A DNA stretch of 24,772 nucleotides from CAIUKV01 sp041659105 (lineage in GTDB: Bacteria; Actinomycetota; Acidimicrobiia; IMCC26256; PALSA-555): assembly GCA_041659105.1 (NCBI GenBank), contig JBAZYX010000060.1, forward strand, positions 1-24,772, read 5' to 3'. A program made the position numbers and the translations under genes. The number at the start of each line of letters is the position of its first letter. Position 1 is the stretch's first letter. Under the pieces are notes generated by a model, which was given only the letters and a program-made list of their open reading frames with translations, was not told the origin of the DNA and ran no database searches. This document shows, one piece after another, positions 21,839 to 24,772 of the stretch.

Positions 21839-24445
21839 ATGCCCGTGCCGGTCGGTGGTTCGCTGCTCGCGCTGCTCCTGAGCCACGCGGAGCGGTGTCC
21901 CGATCGGCCCGCGATCCTCGCGCCCGGTCGGGACACCGCGACCTACGCGGACCTCGGCGCGCAGGTCGACGCCGTGGGCGCGTTCCTCGGCGAGTCCGGG
22001 ATCGTGCGCGAGCACGTGGTGGCCCTCGCCCTCCCGAACGGCCCCGAGCTCGCGGTCGCGTTCCTCGGGGTCGCGGCCGCGGCCGCGTGCGCGCCTCTCG
22101 CCCCCGACCGGCCCGCCGCCGAGCACCGGCGCGACCTCGATCGGCTCGGGGCCCGCGCCGTCGTCGTAGAACGCGACGCCGACACCGCGGCCCGCGCCGC
22201 CGCGGTCGAGCTCGGCATCACGATCGTGGAGCTCACCGCCACCGAGCGTGCGGGCACGTTCACGCTGGCGCGAGCACCCGATCCCGCGCCCTCCGATCCC
22301 GCGCCGTCCGACGCCGACGCACGCGATCCGGTCGACGCCGCGCTGCTGCTGTTCACGTCGGGGACCACGAGCGCGCCGAAGCTCGTGCCCCTCACCGAAG
22401 CCGGCCTGCTCGCGTCGGCCGCCACCGTCGCGGCCACCCTGGCCATCGGCCCCGACGACCGCAACCTGAACGTGATGCCGCTGTTCCACATCCACGGCCT
22501 GGTCGCGGGGCTGCTCGCGCCGCTCCACGCGGGCGGCAGCGTCGTGTGCACGCCCGGCTTCCGGGGTCCCGAGGTGTGGGACTGGATCGATGCGTACGCG
22601 CCCACCTGGTACACGGCGGTGCCGACCATCCACCAGGCGATGGTCGCCGCTACGCAGCGACGCGTCGACGGCGGCGGATCGGCCGCGTCGTCGTTGCGCT
22701 TCGTGCGCTCGTCGTCGGCCGCGCTGGCGGCGCGCGTGTTGGCCGATCTCGAGACGCTCCTCGGGGTTCCGGTGATCGAGGCGTACGGGATGACCGAAGC
22801 CGCCCACCAGATCGCGAGCAACCCGCTCCCACCCGCGCCGCGCGTTCCCGGCACCGTCGGACGGGCCACGGGCACGGAGATCACCGTGCGCGACGAGGCC
22901 GGGGCGGTGCTGCCCGCCGGGACCGTGGGCGAGGTGGTGATCCGGGGCCCCGCCGTGGCCGAGCACTACCTCGGTGCGCCCGAGGCGACCGCGGCCGCGT
23001 TCACGGACGGGTGGTTCCGCACCGGCGACCAGGGGGTGCTCGACCCCGACGGCTGCCTCACCCTCACCGGCCGGCTCAAGGAGATCATCAACCGCGGCGG
23101 CGAGAAGGTCGCACCCCGCGAGATCGACGACGTGCTCCTCGCCCACCCCGAGGTGGAGCAGGCGGTCGCGTTCGCAGTGGCGCACCCCCGCCTCGGCGAG
23201 GAGGTGGGCGCGGCGGTGGTGCTGCGCGACGGCGCAATCGTCACCGGGCCGCAGCTCCGCGTGTTCGCGGCCGAGCGGCTCGCCGCCTGGAAGGTGCCGC
23301 GACGGGTGGTGGTGCTCGACGAGATCCCGCGCGGCGCGACCGGCAAGCTCGATCGGCTCGGGCTCCCCGCGCGCCTCGGGCTCGACCACGCGACCGACGC
23401 GGCCGCGGTCCCACCCGCCGACGAGACCGAGCGCACGCTCGCCGCCGTGTGGCAGGACGTGCTCGGCGACGACGCGCTCCCGAGCGTGACCGCCGACTTC
23501 TTCGAGCTCGGCGGTGACTCGCTCCACGCGAACGAGCTGCTCGAGGCGGTCGAGTCGACCTTCGGGCGGCGGCTCCCGGCGACCGTCTTCTTCACGAGCG
23601 GCACGGTGCGCGCCATGGCCGACCTGCTGCGCGACGGGTCCGTCGGCGGCTCCGAGCCGGCGACCGTGGCGATCCAGCCCCACGGCGCGCGATCGCCGCT
23701 GTTCGGGCTGATGCGCGCGGGCTCGGTGGTCACGCTGCGGCACCTCGCGGCCACGCTCGGGCCCGACCAGCCGCTGTACGGCCTGTGGGTCCCGGCGATG
23801 CACGCCACCGAGCACGCGGGCGGGTCAGTGGAGGAGCTCGCGGCGACGTGCGTCGCGCTCGTGCGGACCACGCAGCCCCACGGCCCGTACCTCCTCTTCG
23901 GCCACTCGATGGGCGGCATCGTGTGCTTCGAGATGGCGCGGCAGCTGCACGCACTCGATGAGACCGTCGCGCTCGTCGCCATCGCCGACGCGGTGAGCCC
24001 CGAGATCCTGCGCGCCCGCCACCGGGCGCGCCGCACCGCGAAGTACCGGTTGCGGAAGGTGTTCAGCCGCAAGGGCCCGGCGATGATCGCCTACCGGGTA
24101 CGACACCCGCTCGGCGCCGAGACCCCACAGCCCCGCGAGCTCCTGCCCGGCACCGACGTGGTGGCCGACATGAACGCCGCGGCTGCCCGCGAGCGTGCGT
24201 ACCGGCCGGGGCCCGCGGTGAGTCCGGTGGCGATCCTGGCGACCCGGCCCTACCTCACCTGGACCGGCGACCCGTCGCTCGGGTGGGCCCCGCTCCTCGG
24301 TGAGGGCTGGGTGGGCATCGAGGTGCCCGGCGACCACGACACGATGATCGGTGAGCCGCACGTGCACGTGCTCGCGGCGCGGCTCGCCGAGGTGCTCGGG
24401 CGCGCGCGGGCCGGCCTCGCGCTCGAGGCCGTCAGCCCCGAGTAG
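21839..24445 (+). CDS. Single-module adenylation-carrier-thioesterase (A-T-TE) synthetase
   Basis: 868 residues from the ATG at 21839. The adenylation domain (about 8-510) has LLFTSGTTSAPKLVPLTEAG, YGMTEAAHQIASNPL, GWFRTGDQG, GRLKEIINRGGEKVAPREID and the catalytic Lys503 in GATGKLDR. Its style is acyl-AMP/acyl-CoA ligase rather than amino-acid NRPS. A carrier domain (about 528-598) has FFELGGDSLHANELL with phosphopantetheine Ser561. The thioesterase (about 610-860) has LLFGHSMGGIVCFEM with nucleophile Ser690, an Asp near 717 (AIADAVSP) and His833 in GDHDTM. The protein would activate a carboxylic acid, hold it as a thioester and release it by hydrolysis or transfer to an acceptor. No condensation domain is present. 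It follows the peptide-cluster operon by 10 bp but seems to have its own promoter. An upstream in-frame start at 21764 overlaps the kinase gene and is rejected. Confidence 0.92.
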   Translation: MPVPVGGSLLALLLSHAERCPDRPAILAPGRDTATYADLGAQVDAVGAFLGESGIVREHVVALALPNGPELAVAFLGVAAAAACAPLAPDRPAAEHRRDLDRLGARAVVVERDADTAARAAAVELGITIVELTATERAGTFTLARAPDPAPSDPAPSDADARDPVDAALLLFTSGTTSAPKLVPLTEAGLLASAATVAATLAIGPDDRNLNVMPLFHIHGLVAGLLAPLHAGGSVVCTPGFRGPEVWDWIDAYAPTWYTAVPTIHQAMVAATQRRVDGGGSAASSLRFVRSSSAALAARVLADLETLLGVPVIEAYGMTEAAHQIASNPLPPAPRVPGTVGRATGTEITVRDEAGAVLPAGTVGEVVIRGPAVAEHYLGAPEATAAAFTDGWFRTGDQGVLDPDGCLTLTGRLKEIINRGGEKVAPREIDDVLLAHPEVEQAVAFAVAHPRLGEEVGAAVVLRDGAIVTGPQLRVFAAERLAAWKVPRRVVVLDEIPRGATGKLDRLGLPARLGLDHATDAAAVPPADETERTLAAVWQDVLGDDALPSVTADFFELGGDSLHANELLEAVESTFGRRLPATVFFTSGTVRAMADLLRDGSVGGSEPATVAIQPHGARSPLFGLMRAGSVVTLRHLAATLGPDQPLYGLWVPAMHATEHAGGSVEELAATCVALVRTTQPHGPYLLFGHSMGGIVCFEMARQLHALDETVALVAIADAVSPEILRARHRARRTAKYRLRKVFSRKGPAMIAYRVRHPLGAETPQPRELLPGTDVVADMNAAAARERAYRPGPAVSPVAILATRPYLTWTGDPSLGWAPLLGEGWVGIEVPGDHDTMIGEPHVHVLAARLAEVLGRARAGLALEAVSPE

Positions 24446-24772
24446 GCAGGACCTTCACCGCGCGCCGGTGGAGACCGGCGACACCCTTCGCGAGACCGGG
24501 CCACGCGGCCCGCACCGCGTCCTTCACCTGCACCGTGCGGATGCGCCGCGCGAGCGCCTTCACCCACGGCTCGGCCAGCCCCCGATCGGCCGCGCCCTGG
24601 AGGAGGTACGAGCCCTCCTGCACGTAGTACCGCGCGCTCGGCAGGGTGCGGGACCAGCGCAGCAGCTCCTCGTCGGTGACCGGGCGGTCGAAGCACGCGG
24701 GCTCGACGCCCACGATGCGGAACGCGGCGAGCGTGAGCATGCACTTGTTGCACTTCCCGCAGTTGTGGTCGC
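24432..24772 (-). CDS. C-terminal part of a CxxC-containing PP-loop-like protein, cut by the window edge
   Basis: The minus-strand frame enters at the right edge as DHNCGKCNKCMLTLAAFRIV and continues ACFDRPVTDEELLRWSR, ARYYVQEGSYLLQGAA and a basic C-terminus ending KVLPTRG; 113 residues are visible. NCGxCxKC followed by a hydrophobic helix is the zinc-binding C-terminal motif of several PP-loop ATPase-like enzymes (QueC-like and MurL-like proteins and uncharacterised relatives), but the ATP-binding part is outside the window. If it is an ATP-dependent amide-forming enzyme it could belong to the peptide pathway; that is speculation. It converges with the A-T-TE gene, overlapping its last 14 bases. 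The ATG at 24740 is internal to the motif region and not the real start. Confidence 0.7.
   Translation of the reverse strand, partial: DHNCGKCNKCMLTLAAFRIVGVEPACFDRPVTDEELLRWSRTLPSARYYVQEGSYLLQGAADRGLAEPWVKALARRIRTVQVKDAVRAAWPGLAKGVAGLHRRAVKVLPTRG

Noticed and set aside
21656..23815. A 719-codon minus-strand open frame
   Set aside because: It is a shadow of the adenylation enzyme and the kinase gene, with Arg/His-rich composition.

Overview
The window is GC-rich DNA with strong G/C preference at third codon positions, TANNNT-type -10 boxes and apparently leaderless genes. An actinobacterium fits best. The mix of an orphan KaiB, many PAS hybrid kinases and a PqqD/HprK cluster suggests an Acidimicrobiia-like lineage, but that placement is inference. 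No rRNA, tRNA, CRISPR array or replication origin was seen.

Left part (1-6100) is accessory and partly decayed DNA. It starts with an IS3-family element whose orfA carries a frameshift, followed by a stub of a second IS3 orfA that ends 6 bp short of a delta-60/beta-propeller lipoprotein gene. Next come two small plus-strand genes (a 115-aa unknown and a GNAT acetyltransferase). Each has a related 59-bp structured repeat beginning 12-13 bp after its stop codon, and a third copy lies upstream of the first gene, a cassette-like layout. A RibD/DHFR-like reductase follows. Then, from about 4760 to 5850, comes a graveyard: a small gene split by an amber codon, frameshifted ORFs around a 9-bp tandem repeat, a histidine-kinase C-terminal scrap, and the N-terminus of an adenine nucleotide alpha-hydrolase fused to that scrap.

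Middle part (5848-17875) is mainly signalling. It holds a DUF5522 protein, a lipoprotein, a small membrane protein, an OmpR-type regulator and a secreted HEFAH/ELFAD metallopeptidase. After these come three hybrid PAS histidine kinases and a REC-GAF-EAL c-di-GMP phosphodiesterase. A genuine KaiB homologue without KaiA or KaiC in view sits just upstream of a kinase whose N-terminal receiver has lost its phospho-acceptor (Asn for Asp), so it is a pseudo-receiver.

Right part (17971-24772) looks like a ribosomally made, modified peptide (RiPP) locus. A 146-aa protein consists of three YxxP-led repeats, each ending in a near-identical 14-residue block (SD..xKDN..PVxW). It is transcribed divergently from a PqqD-like recognition protein, a nucleotidyltransferase fused to an S24/S26 signal-peptidase-like domain with a Ser/His pair, an HPr-kinase-like P-loop protein and a one-module adenylation-carrier-thioesterase enzyme. 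A small S74-chaperone-like protein with no canonical start codon follows the repeat gene. A partial CxxC-containing gene runs off the right edge. The locus has lasso-like parts (PqqD/B1, kinase, nucleotidyltransferase), but no macrolactam synthetase or B2 protease is visible, so it may be a new variant.
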